A stretch of DNA of 64,000 nucleotides. It comes from Neobacillus mesonae. GTDB taxonomy: Bacteria; Bacillota; Bacilli; Paenibacillales; Paenibacillaceae. Position numbers and translations under genes: made by a program. The notes under the pieces are model-generated. The model was not told the origin of the DNA and did not search any database. It saw only the letters and a program-made list of their open reading frames with translations. The stretch is taken from contig JAMBOW010000001.1 in the NCBI GenBank assembly GCA_023715865.1, positions 2,480,001 to 2,544,000 of the forward strand, in the 5' to 3' direction. Of this stretch, positions 43,763-53,777 are shown one piece after another (the stretch's first letter is position 1; every line of letters starts with the position of its first letter).

Positions 43763-44083
43763 TTAGCCTCCTAATAATTGAACCTCGTATATGATTTGAA
43801 ATAGCTTTTCATCTTCGATCCATGTTTCCGTTTTGGAATATGGCAACCTTAACTCTTTTAGTTTGTCTTGCACTTTCTTCTCAGCAGCCAGATCCTTTAT
43901 CTTGGTGTATAACTCCACTTGGAAATTACCAATATCCACAAAGTTTTGGTTGTCTGCCATCATGTCAGATGAATAAGCGTAGTGATAAGTAATAAATGGC
44001 GCTTGCACTGGACTTTGAAACGCCAAATAAGCCACTGGCATGCCTAGTGACTTTAGTGCAGCAAATAATTCAGCTTGATTCAT
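43763..44083 (-). CDS. Tail terminator/completion protein
   Basis: A 106-residue protein (MNQAELFAALKSLGMPVAYL, AFQSPVQAPFITYHYAYSSD) with the size, position and sequence style of the phage tail terminators that cap the tail tube. It lies between the HK97 gp10-like and major tail protein genes. Confidence 0.82.
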   Translation of the reverse strand: MNQAELFAALKSLGMPVAYLAFQSPVQAPFITYHYAYSSDMMADNQNFVDIGNFQVELYTKIKDLAAEKKVQDKLKELRLPYSKTETWIEDEKLFQIIYEVQLLGG

Positions 44084-44085
44084 AA

Positions 44086-44466
44086 TTATCCTCCATTGCG
44101 GATAATGCTTTTAATTCTTTCGGGCAGCCCTTCAACATTCTTTACATATGCTGGCCTAATATGTGGCTTACCAGCTACCCTACCTCCTCCGACTTTAGCG
44201 TGTCCGTATTCAAGTAGGTGACCAAGGTAAGGTTCTTTTTGGTTCCATAGAATCCGCTTAATTGTTCCGGAGAAATTCTCTCTGGTAATCTTAAATCCAC
44301 TTTTATACCTACCGGAATCAACAGGTGCTGCGGCTCTTGTATCTCTTAGGAATGCGTCGGCTGTACGGTTAACCTCTTTTTCAATACCTGCTGTAACATC
44401 ATCATTGAACTCTCTGACAGCCGAGACGATTCGAGAAGATAGATCCTCTATCCTAATGCTAGCCAT
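44086..44466 (-). CDS. HK97 gp10-like tail-connector protein
   Basis: A 126-residue protein of the HK97-gp10 family: ADAFLRDTRAAAPVDSGRYK, later GHLLEYGHAKVGGGRVAGKP and HIRPAY. It helps join head and tail. The ATG at 44466 overlaps the upstream stop by 8 bases; the frame to 44484 is inside the upstream gene. Confidence 0.88.
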   Translation of the reverse strand: MASIRIEDLSSRIVSAVREFNDDVTAGIEKEVNRTADAFLRDTRAAAPVDSGRYKSGFKITRENFSGTIKRILWNQKEPYLGHLLEYGHAKVGGGRVAGKPHIRPAYVKNVEGLPERIKSIIRNGG

Positions 44467-44770
44467 CAGCAACAACCCTTTCACAGGTTAGCTCTATTTC
44501 TTCAGTGCCGGTTTGGAATGTTCGTATGACTCGATATTGTTTTCCTTCGAATTTAACAATTTGCTGACCCTCGTATTCATACGCGTGGATGATAAACACC
44601 ATTTCTGGTTTCATTCCCTGTGAAGCAGCATTGTAAAACTCTGTTCTTCCTACAGATTGAAGCCTGCAGTATACAGGAAGCTCAACAGGATCCACAGGAA
44701 TTTGATTCCCTATATCATCCTCAATGATGCCACCAGGAGTAACAAGGATTAATTCATGATCGTAACTCAT
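44459..44770 (-). CDS. Head closure (head-tail stopper) protein
   Basis: A 103-residue beta-rich protein (MSYDHELILVTPGGIIEDDI, VYCRLQSVGRTEFYNAASQG, YEGQQIVKFEGKQYRVIRTF) like SPP1 gp16-type head completion proteins. It overlaps both neighbours by a few bases. Confidence 0.8.
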   Translation of the reverse strand: MSYDHELILVTPGGIIEDDIGNQIPVDPVELPVYCRLQSVGRTEFYNAASQGMKPEMVFIIHAYEYEGQQIVKFEGKQYRVIRTFQTGTEEIELTCERVVADG

Positions 44771-45042
44771 ACCCTACCACCCACATGCACCATAAGATTG
44801 TGCATCCGGAATTGTAGATGCCTCGGCATTGCACCAGATTCATCACGGCTTTGATAACGCCAAGTCGCATAATCGACCACAAACATAACGTGATACTGAT
44901 TAGCACCAATTAGTGCCAATCCCTTTTCGTCCTGAAGCTCGGTTATAACGCCACCCACAATGGCAGTAAGGTATGTGTCCCTCACTGCCGTGCGGATGCC
45001 AAGTCTTTCTTTAACGAGTCCTACAATCAAATCCTGATCCAT
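44767..45042 (-). CDS. Head-tail connector protein
   Basis: A 91-residue protein (MDQDLIVGLVKERLGIRTAV) at the position of the gp6-like adaptor that sits below the portal. C-terminal residues RHLQFRMHNLMVHVGG are consistent with this family in Bacillales phages. Start and stop overlap its neighbours (TAATG, 4-base). Confidence 0.8.
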   Translation of the reverse strand: MDQDLIVGLVKERLGIRTAVRDTYLTAIVGGVITELQDEKGLALIGANQYHVMFVVDYATWRYQSRDESGAMPRHLQFRMHNLMVHVGGRV

Positions 45043-45218
45043 TAGGAATCGCCTTCTTCCTCAACAATCAGCGGTTCACCGCGAAGGTTATCGCTGCCCG
45101 ACAATTCCTCAATACGTTCTTTCTTACCACGTCCCTTGCGAGGGTACTTGTCCCCCGCTCGGTAGATGTAGTTTTCATCTTGTAAATCTTTGAAGTCCTT
45201 AATAACCTTGTAGGCCAT
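45042..45218 (-). CDS. Small phage protein between capsid and connector genes, 58 aa
   Basis: A 58-residue ORF starting MAYKVIKDFKDLQDENYIYR behind GGGGTGA, with a basic centre (PRKGRGKKERIEEL) and an acidic tail (IVEEEGDS). Its stop overlaps the connector start by one base. Similar small genes stand at this place in many siphoviruses, some with a Rho-N or HeH motif; RKGRGKKERIEELSG could be such a helix. No function assigned. Confidence 0.8.
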   Translation of the reverse strand: MAYKVIKDFKDLQDENYIYRAGDKYPRKGRGKKERIEELSGSDNLRGEPLIVEEEGDS

Positions 45219-45238
45219 TTAAATCACCCCTTGTTTTA

Positions 45239-46552
45239 TTAGGCTCCAGCTGGTGCAGTAGTGTCATCGACTGTGATAACTACAAATTTGTTTGTGTAAA
45301 TAGGCTTGCCGTCATAACGAGCTGTTGCTTTGAAAAGTGTTTGATCCTCTACGAATTTAACATCTGTCGAAACTGCCAATTGCACACCGCGGCGTTCACC
45401 AAGCAGATACTTTTTGAAGTCACCCAGCACGATGGTGTTGTCAGGAGCAAATTGATTGAACACAATACGTGTTCCGTCTGGCAATCTTGGGCTAGAAGCT
45501 GTTTGAATCACCAGGCGACCGTCGGCAGTTGGTAAGAAAGTTTGTGGTGCGACAGTGGAGTAGTAGAAGCTACGCTTCATTACTGCAATGATTTCACCAA
45601 CCGCAACCCCATTTTCTCCATCATCAATCAGAGCAACGTTGCTAACAACATCATTTAGACTTCCGTCGCTTGTCACATTACGTTCTGTTATTGCTGCAAG
45701 AGCTGGGATAATACCAAGTGGCTGTTTTCCGCTCGCACCTTCACCGAGTAGGATTGCTTCATCAAGAGCCATGGCAATAGAAAGCGCTAGATTTTCTTCA
45801 ATAAAGTTTGCCAGGTTAATCATGGAATCTTCCAAGGTTGCGTTACAGATAGAAATGAATCCACCGACTTTCCATCCGTCTAGCTCAGTTTGACTGAATC
45901 CTGTAGTAAGCTCAGTCAAAGGATCGCACATTTCCATCCACACTGCTTTAGGAATGGCACCATTCATGATTACACGGGCTGTTCCATTCAATTGTTGGAC
46001 ATTTACCTCACGATAAAGTGTAGAGTAATCACCCAAACGCAGCTGAATCATGTTCAAAACCGCTTCAGGAATAACAATGTCAGTGTTTGTGATAGTACGT
46101 TTGTCTTTTACAGCATCAGCAATAGTTGTAAGGAATGTTCTTACTTCTGGAGTATCAAGTCGTTTCAATTGTTCCGATCTAGTTTCGTATTTGTTGTGAG
46201 CCATTCTGTACTCGCCCCCTTGGGAAAATTGTTTTTGTCTTTCTTGTTCTGGTTCAGCAGCTGGTGGTGTGTTTTTTGGTTCTTTTGATTGGGATTCCTC
46301 AAGCTCTTGTTCTAGCTCTGCGATTTCTGTTTCAAGAGCAGTCTTTTTCCCATCAAGGTCCGCTTTATCCGTTTCGTATTTCTCAACTTCTTCGGTTACA
46401 ACAGCTTCCTCTTCTTCGTTTTGAGCCTCTTCAATTGCCTTTTCAAGCTCAGAAGACCTTGTTACCAATTCCTTTTCCTGTTCATTCAATGCAGCAAGTG
46501 CCGCTTTCCGCTGTTCAATCTTCTTTCCCAGCATGAGTTGTTTTAGTGCCAT
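45239..46552 (-). CDS. Major capsid protein (HK97 fold)
   Basis: A 437-residue precursor. The first ~115 residues are a charged coiled-coil scaffold or delta domain (ELVTRSSELEKAIEEAQNEE), to be cut away by the protease. The shell part follows (YETRSEQLKRLDTPEVRTFL, VIPEAVLNMIQLRLGDYSTL, AMALDEAILLGEGASGKQPL). The ATG at 46552 overlaps the protease stop by one base and follows GAGGTTGA; the frame to 46594 is inside the protease gene. Confidence 0.93.
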   Translation of the reverse strand: MALKQLMLGKKIEQRKAALAALNEQEKELVTRSSELEKAIEEAQNEEEEAVVTEEVEKYETDKADLDGKKTALETEIAELEQELEESQSKEPKNTPPAAEPEQERQKQFSQGGEYRMAHNKYETRSEQLKRLDTPEVRTFLTTIADAVKDKRTITNTDIVIPEAVLNMIQLRLGDYSTLYREVNVQQLNGTARVIMNGAIPKAVWMEMCDPLTELTTGFSQTELDGWKVGGFISICNATLEDSMINLANFIEENLALSIAMALDEAILLGEGASGKQPLGIIPALAAITERNVTSDGSLNDVVSNVALIDDGENGVAVGEIIAVMKRSFYYSTVAPQTFLPTADGRLVIQTASSPRLPDGTRIVFNQFAPDNTIVLGDFKKYLLGERRGVQLAVSTDVKFVEDQTLFKATARYDGKPIYTNKFVVITVDDTTAPAGA

Positions 46553-47124
46553 TATTTCAACCTCGCTTTCAATTGTTGTTTTCGTTGTTGCCATTGACGT
46601 TCTTTGTGTTGTTCTACCTCTGCCTTACGGGCTTGAACACCTGTTGCAGCATAAGCCGGGAATGTACAAACAGATACCTCATGCAGATCCACTTTACGGA
46701 TCACCCATTTCACTGTGCCATCATCCCGAAACTGTGTATCTTCCTGCAGAATGTTGAATCCGAAGCTGCATTGGTCCACATCTCCACGTTTAACTCGTTC
46801 GTACATGTTCACCGCGTCCGAATCATTTGGATTGATCTTGACGCGCCCCCAAAGACCGTGTGAGTCCGCTTTGAGCTCCAAGGAACCTGATTTATTCCTG
46901 CCTAATACCAAAGTAGTGTCATGGTTAATCAAGGCTCTCACATCGTTTCCTAGCGTCTCATTGAAAGCTTCAGAAGCTAATTCCTCGAATGCTCCAGGCC
47001 ATAATTCGGTTTGTTGATTAAACACAGCAAAATAACCCTCGATAAACATGTCTGAGCTGTCTTGTTCAGCCCGTGTCTGCAACTGAGTTTGTACGCTGCG
47101 TGTTACTTTCTGATCCCTATCCAT
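46552..47124 (-). CDS. Prohead protease (HK97 family)
   Basis: A 190-residue assembly protease with the family motifs: [20 protein letters not shown], the catalytic His in ALINHD, and Ser in VDQCSFGF. It trims the capsid scaffold domain. The ATG at 47124 follows GGAGGTGA; it overlaps the portal stop. Confidence 0.92.
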   Translation of the reverse strand: MDRDQKVTRSVQTQLQTRAEQDSSDMFIEGYFAVFNQQTELWPGAFEELASEAFNETLGNDVRALINHDTTLVLGRNKSGSLELKADSHGLWGRVKINPNDSDAVNMYERVKRGDVDQCSFGFNILQEDTQFRDDGTVKWVIRKVDLHEVSVCTFPAYAATGVQARKAEVEQHKERQWQQRKQQLKARLK

Positions 47125-48331
47125 CGTCCTCACCTCCTTGGGGATTCAACTTGCTCTGATTGCCTATCATGCTTGCTGGTATGAAGTTTTCGAGAATGAC
47201 AAGTTGATCCAGTCCTTCTTTTGGCGACATGCCAATCCAATCACGGACCTCATTCCCTTCTGCCAAGCCTCGAATGTACAAGTTGCTTCCTACATCCGCC
47301 AGTTCTTTCATGTCATAGGCATATAGGCTGCGTGGGTTGAATTTGAAGTACAGGTCCGGAGCAATTAGAAGCTTTCTTGTTAGTTCCTGTACAATGCCTT
47401 GTGCCAGCGGAAGGATACGAGTATTAATAAATGCGTTGTACTCATCCTTTTTGAAATCTCCGACACCAACGAAAAAAGCCGGTACCCCTAAGAGTCCAGC
47501 CACTGTTCTTTTATCCAGTTGTACAGCCTCGTTTATCGCCAGGTCCGTAAGCGACAACGGTTTGATTTGCTCAACATCAATCATATCAGCCGGCACTATC
47601 CATGGCTGTCCAGCTTCAGAGCGTTTAAGGTACATGTCAAATACCTTGTCTCGCCCTTCCTCGCTTGATAATTCGGCTGTATTCGCATCCACCTTAACAA
47701 TGAGTGACGGCATATATTTACCGCTCATAAATCCCTTCTTGGTCGCTGTAGCTTGTTTAAGATTCGTAATGATATCTTTCAACGCTACCCGATACCCTGT
47801 GCCAATCCAAGGCCGTTCAGGATCCGGATTAATGGTAAAGTGTAAAACCTCATCATGGTTATATAACTGACCTTTGTAACGGACCTGATATGCTCTGTCG
47901 GTATCGACAAAACTAACACCAGATGGTTTTAAAGGGATAAGCTCATTTATGAGCCCATCTGAGAAGCTAGGATAAACAACGCTGTTACCATCACCTTCAA
48001 TCAGTAGCGTATTAACGATGTTGTACATCCACGCTTTACGAGTCATTAGGCTGTAAGGGTTTATGTCAATCTTACGGGCCAGCTCATTCCTTACCCTGAT
48101 ATCACCGTTATCTGTATTCTGCATCAGATGGATCGTCATGCTGCTGATCAAATCCGCAATTTTATGAACTGCCATCTTTACTTCCGGATTATCTGCAAGT
48201 CTGGTGTACCCCGGCACGCACAATGTGTCGTATGCATCAGTGGTCAAGAACCATCCTAAAGGACTTTGCGGCTCTGCTCTTGTATTAGTTGTGTTTCGGC
48301 TTCGATTACGTTTCTTTTTGCTCAGTTTCAT
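47117..48331 (-). CDS. Portal protein
   Basis: A 404-residue HK97-type portal: [60 protein letters not shown]. It forms the ring through which DNA enters. The ATG overlapping the TerL stop (TGATG) is chosen; the frame to 48349 lies in TerL. Confidence 0.93.
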   Translation of the reverse strand: MKLSKKKRNRSRNTTNTRAEPQSPLGWFLTTDAYDTLCVPGYTRLADNPEVKMAVHKIADLISSMTIHLMQNTDNGDIRVRNELARKIDINPYSLMTRKAWMYNIVNTLLIEGDGNSVVYPSFSDGLINELIPLKPSGVSFVDTDRAYQVRYKGQLYNHDEVLHFTINPDPERPWIGTGYRVALKDIITNLKQATATKKGFMSGKYMPSLIVKVDANTAELSSEEGRDKVFDMYLKRSEAGQPWIVPADMIDVEQIKPLSLTDLAINEAVQLDKRTVAGLLGVPAFFVGVGDFKKDEYNAFINTRILPLAQGIVQELTRKLLIAPDLYFKFNPRSLYAYDMKELADVGSNLYIRGLAEGNEVRDWIGMSPKEGLDQLVILENFIPASMIGNQSKLNPQGGEDDG

Positions 48332-50055
48332 CACCCCCCATTCAGCCATTTACTTGCAGATCCTGCACGTTCGTGATTCTCAAGCATTCTGACCGCAGCA
48401 AAAACAGCGGCATCGAAAATATCAATCCGCTGTTCTTCCATCATTTTTTCATATTGAATCATGTCATCTGTCTTTTCTATGGCATGTACGTTTTGTACAC
48501 AGTATTCAAAAGCTTGTGAATGAAGGTAGTAAAGGTTGCCATCCTTCGCTTGTTTCTCGATTCTGCGGAAACCTTCAGACTTCTTGTGGAAGTACTGCGG
48601 CTGATCCACAATACTGAAACCCTTACGCTTCATACCGGTATAAAACTCTCGACCAAACTTGCGGTCAAAACCAACTTGTTTAATTTTGAATCCTTTGGCC
48701 TTCAGATTAACAAACCAATTGATAACATCCGTGTAATTCACTGTTGGAGTATTCGTCATGGTTAACCAACCATCATCTTTCCAACCGAACAAGGGTATGT
48801 TATCCTCTTCCGCTTTTCTTGTAGCTGCTACGATCGGGAAGAAAGCATGTGAAACGATTATATCCACGCCGTTGTAGTTTCCATACAGCGCAGTAGCTGT
48901 TAAGTCATGCAGCTTCGATAAGTCAGCACCGCCGTACCATTCGATTGGCATTTTCACCAGTTCTTCAAGTTTCCAACTGTATTTACGGTCACTCGCTTTG
49001 AATTCATCAATGTTAAAGTATGATTTCATAGCAGAAGTATATATGTTAAGCGACTTCGCCAAGAATGATTTCCTCTGCTGAGGATCGTTCTGGGCTTGCA
49101 TCGCGTCATTCATCAATTCTTGACCAGAAACAGATACGTTGTAATTTGGATTGGCCTTCTCATGTTCAATCGGATTAGTGTAATCAACATCACCAGTATC
49201 AGGATCTTGGTCTGCTTTGGCAATAAAGACAAATAATTGTTCATCCTTTACCGTTCCTTCAAGAACCTTCTGACAATAAACCATCCGGTTGTAACAGAAG
49301 CTGTTCATGTTGTCGCCAGCTGTCGTGATACCAATACACAAACTGTTACGATATGCCTTGCCTGATTCCTTGATTGTGTTGTATTGACTCGCATTTCGGT
49401 AAAGGTGTAACTCATCAAGTATCTGTATCAAGGTATTCAAGGAGTCCATTCGGTCACTATTACCGGCTATAGTCTCGATACGTAAGTAACCATCACCAAG
49501 TTCACCACTTATGCTGTGCTCCTGGTTATTGTCCAAGATTCGGAAATTCTTTTCCTCACCCATGTTTTTAAGGTTGTAGTTAAGGAAGTTGAAGCTCTGT
49601 AGTGCCTGTTTAAGCTGCGCGCCTACAATAACTATCTCTGCTCCAGACTTTCTTTCTAACAAGCCTAGACCCCAAGCTATGGCACTCATAAAAGGTGTCT
49701 TACCTTGTTTCCGGGGAAGCATGTTGAATGCCTCTTTAAACCGTCTTAATTTGGTCCCTTTATGGAAAAACCCTAGAAGGTTATACACGACAAATTTCTG
49801 CCATGGTTGCAACAAAAAAGGTCTACCCCGAAGCGGATAGCCCTCCATATCCTCGCCCTTTTGATGGACGAAAGTCTTTTCGATTATCCCAATAACAAAC
49901 TCAGCGTCTTTGGGATTGAAATCATATGCTTCATTTTTCAAATCATTTATAAATCTTTGACAGGCTTGTCTGATTTCTTTGTTGGCTACTTTCCTGCCCT
50001 CGATAATATTGTTGGCATACTCCATTACGATGTCATAGTTCTTGTGTTTAGTCAT
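48331..50055 (-). CDS. Terminase large subunit
   Basis: A 574-residue packaging motor. The ATPase part has a Walker A variant [10 protein letters not shown] and Walker B IQILDELH; the nuclease part has Asp in [15 protein letters not shown] and later [14 protein letters not shown]. It is related to HK97/P27-type TerL. It starts 8 bases inside the small subunit gene. Confidence 0.95.
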   Translation of the reverse strand: MTKHKNYDIVMEYANNIIEGRKVANKEIRQACQRFINDLKNEAYDFNPKDAEFVIGIIEKTFVHQKGEDMEGYPLRGRPFLLQPWQKFVVYNLLGFFHKGTKLRRFKEAFNMLPRKQGKTPFMSAIAWGLGLLERKSGAEIVIVGAQLKQALQSFNFLNYNLKNMGEEKNFRILDNNQEHSISGELGDGYLRIETIAGNSDRMDSLNTLIQILDELHLYRNASQYNTIKESGKAYRNSLCIGITTAGDNMNSFCYNRMVYCQKVLEGTVKDEQLFVFIAKADQDPDTGDVDYTNPIEHEKANPNYNVSVSGQELMNDAMQAQNDPQQRKSFLAKSLNIYTSAMKSYFNIDEFKASDRKYSWKLEELVKMPIEWYGGADLSKLHDLTATALYGNYNGVDIIVSHAFFPIVAATRKAEEDNIPLFGWKDDGWLTMTNTPTVNYTDVINWFVNLKAKGFKIKQVGFDRKFGREFYTGMKRKGFSIVDQPQYFHKKSEGFRRIEKQAKDGNLYYLHSQAFEYCVQNVHAIEKTDDMIQYEKMMEEQRIDIFDAAVFAAVRMLENHERAGSASKWLNGG

Positions 50056-50398
50056 TCCAACTACTCAACGCATCAGCTAGCGTTGATTTCCCTTTCTTCT
50101 CAACAGTCACAGTCTCCAAAGATTTCGGGTTGAGACACAAGCGGTCTGAGTATGCCAGTATATCTTTCCGCAATGTTTCAAGTGTAGCAACAATAGGCGA
50201 TTTCTTTTTACCGCCCTGATCGGTTTCAACCTCATATTGGTACCCACCATCTTTAAATTCCTTTGTAATCTTGTTATATTGGTCCACCAACTCGGCGTAA
50301 ATATCAATGATCCCATCGTACTCAGGCTTGTACACCCCAAGTGTCTGCATGTCTTGTACAGTGCGGTCTTTTATTGCTTTTTTACCTATGTTCGCCAT
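50048..50398 (-). CDS. Terminase small subunit (P27 family)
   Basis: A 116-residue protein ([60 protein letters not shown]) of the P27 terminase group that recognises phage DNA. The ATG at 50398 follows GGGAGGTG; the frame to 50518 is an unsupported extension. Confidence 0.88.
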   Translation of the reverse strand: MANIGKKAIKDRTVQDMQTLGVYKPEYDGIIDIYAELVDQYNKITKEFKDGGYQYEVETDQGGKKKSPIVATLETLRKDILAYSDRLCLNPKSLETVTVEKKGKSTLADALSSWND

Positions 50399-50514
50399 GC
50401 TCTCACCTCCCGAAAAAAGTTTTTGAAAACTCGTTCTATTGGAAAAGGCTCCACTCACCGGTCTCCAATGGTGTTGAAACAAAAAAAGACACCGGGGGGG
50501 TGTCACTTTCGATG

Positions 50515-51063
50515 TCACGCGTATTTGAATCTGTACCCTCTGTACTTCTTCTTTTCTCCCCTACAACATTTGATTACCATACCCGCATCATATCCATGCC
50601 TTGTCGCTTCTGCTATTGATGGGAACTCGATCACTGTGTTGTCGGATTCATGCACACCAATCACAGGCTTGCTGCACTTACCGTTTATTAACTTGCCCGC
50701 CCTCGCCCGCCTTGCTCTTTCAATCCCAGTCCCATGCCTTATGTTTTCGATGCGTGTTACCCATTCCAAATTATCTGCTCTGTTGTCGCTCTTTATCTCA
50801 TTGATATGATTCACTTCTTTTACGCATCTCGGATTACAAACAAAAGCCCTTGCCACCAAGTGGTGAATATATTCGTGATTTCCTTTTCCAAGGCTCACAT
50901 ACATATATCCATTACCATTGTTGCAAGGACTTAGTACCTTCCCTTTTTTAGGTTTGACTACACCATTTTTCGTTATTATTTCCCTATCCAAGCTTCTCAC
51001 TCGGCCTTGATTCGATACTTGATACTTCCCTTCATATCCAACAATATCTACCCAATGCTCCAT
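50515..51063 (-). CDS. NUMOD4-HNH homing endonuclease
   Basis: A 182-residue free-standing homing endonuclease. An N-terminal NUMOD4 motif (HWVDIVGYEGKYQVSNQGRV) is followed by an HNH domain (HHLVARAFVCNP...VNHINEIKSDNRADNLEWVT) and a C-terminal NUMOD1-type repeat (KPVIGVHESDNTVIEFPSIA). Such genes copy themselves into related phages lacking them. It lies between the terminase-associated HNH gene and TerS and overlaps the HNH gene by 16 bases, suggesting insertion into the packaging module. Confidence 0.92.
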   Translation of the reverse strand: MEHWVDIVGYEGKYQVSNQGRVRSLDREIITKNGVVKPKKGKVLSPCNNGNGYMYVSLGKGNHEYIHHLVARAFVCNPRCVKEVNHINEIKSDNRADNLEWVTRIENIRHGTGIERARRARAGKLINGKCSKPVIGVHESDNTVIEFPSIAEATRHGYDAGMVIKCCRGEKKKYRGYRFKYA

Positions 51064-51431
51064 AAGCTAACGTCCTCCCCGAATTCAATGAGTTTACGAA
51101 TAGCATTTGGATTACTGACCAAGCAGCCTTTATTCTTGTAATAGTTAATAAACTCTTTCTTTTTCCGTTCTTGCCACTCAAGTCCAATATCCGTCATTTC
51201 ATGTGCTTCTCTTATATGCATGGCGTTATGCCACTTATCAGATAAAGCAACAAGGTTCCAATCTTCTAATTCTAATTCTGGATATTCTTCTCGGCTAAAA
51301 ATATGGTGAATAGTTGTAGCCGGTTCGGTCTTACCGTACCTTTTGCTTTCTTGACACATGTATTCATCACGTCTGAGTATCTTTTCTCTCTTTCGTTTCC
51401 ACGCTTTGCTTCTGTAGAATGCTTGAGTCAT
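51048..51431 (-). CDS. Terminase-associated HNH endonuclease
   Basis: A 127-residue HNH nuclease: FYRSKAWKRKREKILRRDEY, MCQESKRYGKTEPATTIHHI, WNLVALSDKWHNAMH. The first Cys of the usual CxxC is kept (MCQES), the second is not. HNH proteins next to terminase assist cos cleavage in HK97-like phages. The ATG at 51431 is chosen because it overlaps the preceding small ORF's stop (ATGA). Confidence 0.85.
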   Translation of the reverse strand: MTQAFYRSKAWKRKREKILRRDEYMCQESKRYGKTEPATTIHHIFSREEYPELELEDWNLVALSDKWHNAMHIREAHEMTDIGLEWQERKKKEFINYYKNKGCLVSNPNAIRKLIEFGEDVSLWSIG

Positions 51432-51544
51432 GATAGCCACCACTTGATTAACTGTAGCCTGAGACAATACATTGCGATTATAAAGAGTACAGCGCCAACT
51501 ACCATGAGAGTAACCAGTATCTTTTCTTTTAGGTTCATCTTCAT
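51428..51544 (-). CDS. Small single-TM phage protein, 38 aa
   Basis: A 38-residue ORF (MKMNLKEKILVTLMVVGAVL, then FIIAMYCLRLQLIKWWLS) behind GTGAGGGGATGA. One membrane helix, positive ends. Its stop overlaps the HNH start. Unknown role. Confidence 0.65.
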   Translation of the reverse strand: MKMNLKEKILVTLMVVGAVLFIIAMYCLRLQLIKWWLS

Positions 51545-51548
51545 CCCC

Positions 51549-51749
51549 TCACATTTTACTGAGCTTATATTCTAGCGATCTCCTTGTCTTAGCGAATCTT
51601 TGTTTTGACATCTCTAACTGTATGCATGCTTTGTTGATGTCTTTGCTTCTCTTACCACTTTGGTAGTAGAGAAACATTCTGTATTCTGTATCTGTTAGCT
51701 TTTCTTTGGCTTGTTCTGGTGATATGGTTTTTATCTTTTGTAATAGCAT
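51549..51749 (-). CDS. Small HTH-like phage protein, 66 aa
   Basis: A basic 66-residue protein (LTDTEYRMFLYYQSGKRSKD, INKACIQLEMSKQRFAKTRR) resembling a sigma-70 region 4 or LuxR-like HTH without its sensor. It could aid late transcription with ArpU. Function not established. Confidence 0.72.
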   Translation of the reverse strand: MLLQKIKTISPEQAKEKLTDTEYRMFLYYQSGKRSKDINKACIQLEMSKQRFAKTRRSLEYKLSKM

Positions 51750-51787
51750 GTTACCTCCAAAGAAAAAGAGCAGCGTTTAAGCTGCCC

Positions 51788-53203
51788 TTATGTTGATGCC
51801 CAAGGTAACCAAGCAGAGGTTGCTTCGTCCCACCATCTAATATGTTGTTCGGCTGTACCCTTTGGAATAAAGATTGCATAGCTGTATCCACTTACACTAG
51901 ATCTGAATACCTTCATTACTCCACCTTTGTTTTGGTAATTGTCACGCGCTGCACTAAGCGGAACGATTGTTTCAGTATCAATTCTTGTATAAGTGGTTAT
52001 TGCTGCATCCATTGTGCTACCATCGTTGTTTCGGACAATAAGTGCTGATGACACCTTTTGCCAACTTGACCACGCTGGTGTTGTAGGTATTTCATTCCAG
52101 TACCGCATGTACAAGTCATTTACATTGTATGGCCTGAACATTTGAAAACTGAAGTTTTTCCCACTTGATCTGAAAGTGAATGATGTACCGCCTGTGTTCA
52201 GTAGATTATCAGCAGTGTTCGATACTGGCTGAACTGTGAGGACATCTACATCATACTCAAGCATCGATCTTCCTAAAGGTAAGGATGAGTCTGTCAGAAC
52301 CTTTATTCCGTCAGCAGCTCCACCACCACCTGAACCAAATTGTCCTTTTACTGATCCATCCCTAGCAACATAAAAGCTTTTCTCGTCTGTATATTCACCT
52401 ACAGAAAAAACATTACCTTTTAGCTTTACTGCCTCACCAAAGGTCATAATAGGTACATTTTTAGATTTGGCATAATCAATAAATTGAGATATCTTCTCAA
52501 CACTGAAGGTCCCTGTGCTATTGATATCCCCTTCAGGTCGCCAAGAATGTGTAAGCACCACTAAAAGTCCATTCTGAGCAATTGCTGTATCAAGTCTACT
52601 TCTCAAGCTAGTTAGAGTAGCATAATCAGAATCGGTTCTGCCTACAAAAAAGCTATCCATAGGCGAAATATTAAGAGATGCCTTGTTATCTATACCGTAT
52701 TCATAATACTTACGCGCTACTTTCTTTACCAGGAGGCTAGTTTGTTCAATTCCGTAAGGATAAACAACAGTGTTCGCTCCACCAAAGCCATTATTCACCA
52801 ACCATTTATAGGAGTCTCCAAATTCTACTTCAAGTTGAGCTTCGGTCAATGAATTTAAATTAGGATGGGTTTTTGTATGAGAAACAATTTCATACCCTTC
52901 ATTCTGAAGCCGTTTAAGTTGTTCTAGGTTTAACTTCCCACTAGTACCAACGTTATCGGTTACAGCACCTAAAGTCACCTTAATCCCTTTTGCATCAGCT
53001 ATTGGTTTCCACTTTGTCAGCACCGACTCAGTAATATCGTCATCAACAAAAACTAGGATCGGTCCGTTATACAAAGGTGGTACAAAGTTCTTTTTCACTT
53101 CAACATAATCTGTTGCGGCTTTCTCAGCTAATCCTAGCGCCGATTCAGCTAAGTCATCAAGAACCCCCATGTTGACATATCTTTTTCTGTTTTTCCTTAT
53201 CAT
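51788..53203 (-). CDS. Polysaccharide deacetylase with tail-fibre-like C-terminus
   Basis: A 471-residue protein. Residues ~45-265 have a CE4-like NodB fold: ILVFVDDDITE, the HxxxH-like EIVSHTKTHPNL, and LLVVLTHSW. The pattern is looser than in canonical enzymes. Residues ~330-471 hold pyocin-knob-like repeats (LYMRYWNEIPTTPAWSSWQK, HIRWWDEATSAWLPWAS) found in phage fibres. It may modify surface glycans during adsorption. It stands next to the terminase module, not in the tail module, and a terminator lies just before it. The ATG at 53203 follows GAGGTGAG. Confidence 0.82.
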   Translation of the reverse strand: MIRKNRKRYVNMGVLDDLAESALGLAEKAATDYVEVKKNFVPPLYNGPILVFVDDDITESVLTKWKPIADAKGIKVTLGAVTDNVGTSGKLNLEQLKRLQNEGYEIVSHTKTHPNLNSLTEAQLEVEFGDSYKWLVNNGFGGANTVVYPYGIEQTSLLVKKVARKYYEYGIDNKASLNISPMDSFFVGRTDSDYATLTSLRSRLDTAIAQNGLLVVLTHSWRPEGDINSTGTFSVEKISQFIDYAKSKNVPIMTFGEAVKLKGNVFSVGEYTDEKSFYVARDGSVKGQFGSGGGGAADGIKVLTDSSLPLGRSMLEYDVDVLTVQPVSNTADNLLNTGGTSFTFRSSGKNFSFQMFRPYNVNDLYMRYWNEIPTTPAWSSWQKVSSALIVRNNDGSTMDAAITTYTRIDTETIVPLSAARDNYQNKGGVMKVFRSSVSGYSYAIFIPKGTAEQHIRWWDEATSAWLPWAST

Positions 53204-53232
53204 CTCTCACCTCTCCATATCTCTATAAAATT

Positions 53233-53268
53233 AAAAAAGCACCCAATCCTGTGTTATAGACTGGATGC
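53233..53268 (-). terminator. Intrinsic terminator before the deacetylase gene
   Basis: GCATCCA...TGGGTGC directly followed by TTTTTT on the minus strand, between the 99-aa gene and the deacetylase gene. Late transcripts from the ArpU region would have to read through it. Confidence 0.8.
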
Positions 53269-53294
53269 GTACCGTTTTGGATGCTTTTGTAGTT

Positions 53295-53594
53295 TTATAG
53301 TTCGTCGTTCTGTAAACCTCTTATTACTTTAGGCAGCAACTTAATTCTATCGAACCAAATTGTCACCACTCTATTTCCGTACTTAGGATGTTCTCTACCA
53401 CCTTCATTGAAGGTACCTTTGTCGGTTCGAATGTACCCATCCTTTTCAAGCTCTTTCATGTAGTAACCCATCTCAGCATTACGATCCTTTGGGTTGTCTG
53501 ACTCCAAAAGATTAACGAATTCACTCATTTCCGGAATTTTGTCATTGTACAACGAGCTTACTAGGTGTAATTGAGCTTCGTTTAATTTCATCAT
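53295..53594 (-). CDS. Phage hypothetical protein, winged-helix-like, 99 aa
   Basis: A soluble protein (KLNEAQLHLVSSLYNDKIPE, MGYYMKELEKDGYIRTDKGT) whose spacing of helices and strands suggests a winged-helix fold. It is the first gene after the late control region. The ATG follows GGAGG at 10-13 bases. Not otherwise recognised. Confidence 0.68.
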   Translation of the reverse strand: MMKLNEAQLHLVSSLYNDKIPEMSEFVNLLESDNPKDRNAEMGYYMKELEKDGYIRTDKGTFNEGGREHPKYGNRVVTIWFDRIKLLPKVIRGLQNDEL

Positions 53595-53777
53595 GTCTTT
53601 TTCGCCTCCTCACACTATGAATACGACAAAATGCGAGGAAATCCTTTGTTTCCGGCATTATTTACGCTGCCGGTGGCGTTCTCGATCCGATACCTTAGCC
53701 GCTGAGATCACGGCGGAATGACATTGGAGGATTAGCAGGTACGGAGTAAACAAAAGGTCATGAAGAACATTTTATCT

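Noticed and set aside
47337..47870. A 177-codon plus-strand ORF
   Set aside because: It is antisense to the portal gene, with no ribosome site or domain.
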